Position numbers and translations under genes: made by a program. Shown here one piece after another: positions 5,197 to 5,377 of a stretch of DNA of 5,377 nucleotides. Origin of the DNA: Candidatus Methanolliviera sp. GoM_oil. Its GTDB lineage: Archaea > Halobacteriota > Methanoliparia > Methanoliparales > Methanoliparaceae. Position 1 is the stretch's first letter. Each line of letters begins with the position of its first letter. The notes beneath the pieces were generated by a model. It was not told the origin of the DNA and searched no databases. It worked only from the letters and a program-made list of their open reading frames with translations. The stretch lies in assembly GCA_902158735.1 (NCBI GenBank), contig CABGHG010000124.1, forward strand, positions 1-5,377. Reading direction: 5' to 3'.

Positions 5197-5377
5197 TTGA
5201 ATCTCGTTGATAAGATAAGGGAAATAGAGGGAGATCTTGGAGGATTGAGTGCACAACAGAAGCTCCTTTTGACCACCGACGGTTCCATAACGAATACGTT
5301 GGAGATACTCATAGGTGGAGAAGTGGGGATCGAAACTCTTCATCAGAAGATCGTCGAAGCCGATGAAAAGATTGCAG
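5197..5377 (+). CDS. DUF98 family (chorismate lyase-like) protein, 5' part, running off the right edge
   Basis: The first 60 residues are visible. They contain LSAQQKLLLTTDGSITNTLE (17-36), then ILIGGEVGIETL and HQKIVEADEKIA, which match the N-terminal pattern of DUF98/PF01947 proteins (LSxxQRILLxTDGSVTxxLE...V.V..L.Q...EAD...A). The characterised member Rv2949c is a chorismate pyruvate-lyase making 4-hydroxybenzoate; archaeal members have been proposed to supply 4-hydroxybenzoate for methanopterin. The C-terminal half with the rest of the active site lies outside the window. The start is taken as TTG, the first possible codon after an in-frame TAA (5188-5190), with GGAG at 5182-5185 as a weak Shine-Dalgarno; the family similarity begins soon after, so little could be missing. 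It is separated from the previous operon by a terminator and has its own promoter region. Confidence 0.78.
   Translation, partial: MNLVDKIREIEGDLGGLSAQQKLLLTTDGSITNTLEILIGGEVGIETLHQKIVEADEKIA

Overview
The window reads as archaeal, most likely a euryarchaeon related to methanogens, ANME or Archaeoglobi. The signs are AT-rich TATA-like elements about 25-30 bases before start codons, at least two genes that look leaderless, Shine-Dalgarno sites of the GAGGTGATC type, T-run terminators, a DUF35 plus thiolase-fold gene pair, and the beginning of a DUF98 (chorismate-lyase-like) gene. The exact lineage cannot be fixed from the sequence alone.

Layout. The left edge (about 1-122, minus strand) holds a GC-rich, start-less piece that resembles the FPGG region of a Nudix hydrolase. 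Next comes a minus-strand operon: a thiolase-superfamily protein (445-1575), then a short DUF35 zinc-ribbon/OB partner (147-440), whose Shine-Dalgarno overlaps the thiolase stop. The thiolase-like protein lacks both catalytic cysteines but keeps both active-site histidines. It is therefore probably not a classical thiolase, and may be an aldolase-like or other C-C lyase/ligase working with DUF35. Upstream on the same strand is an OB-fold plus NYN/Zc3h12a-like nuclease fusion (1687-2463) with a GTG start and a leaderless promoter.

The interval 2464-3157 has no intact gene. It is a graveyard of two unrelated transposase remnants: a frameshifted C-terminal piece resembling IS1182-type enzymes (2544-2754) and an internally deleted IS630-type transposase (2815-3081).

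On the plus strand, an intact NAD(P)-dependent aldehyde dehydrogenase (3158-4666) is translationally coupled to a small helical protein of unknown function (4676-5017). A T-run terminator follows, then a promoter region with a repeated AAACCATAAATA element, then a DUF98 gene that runs off the right edge.

How the genes may work together (inference): an acyl-CoA aldolase made of the cysteine-less thiolase fold and DUF35 could release an aldehyde or ketone, and the aldehyde dehydrogenase across the transposon scar could oxidise an aldehyde product. The sequence shows proximity only, not a shared operon.
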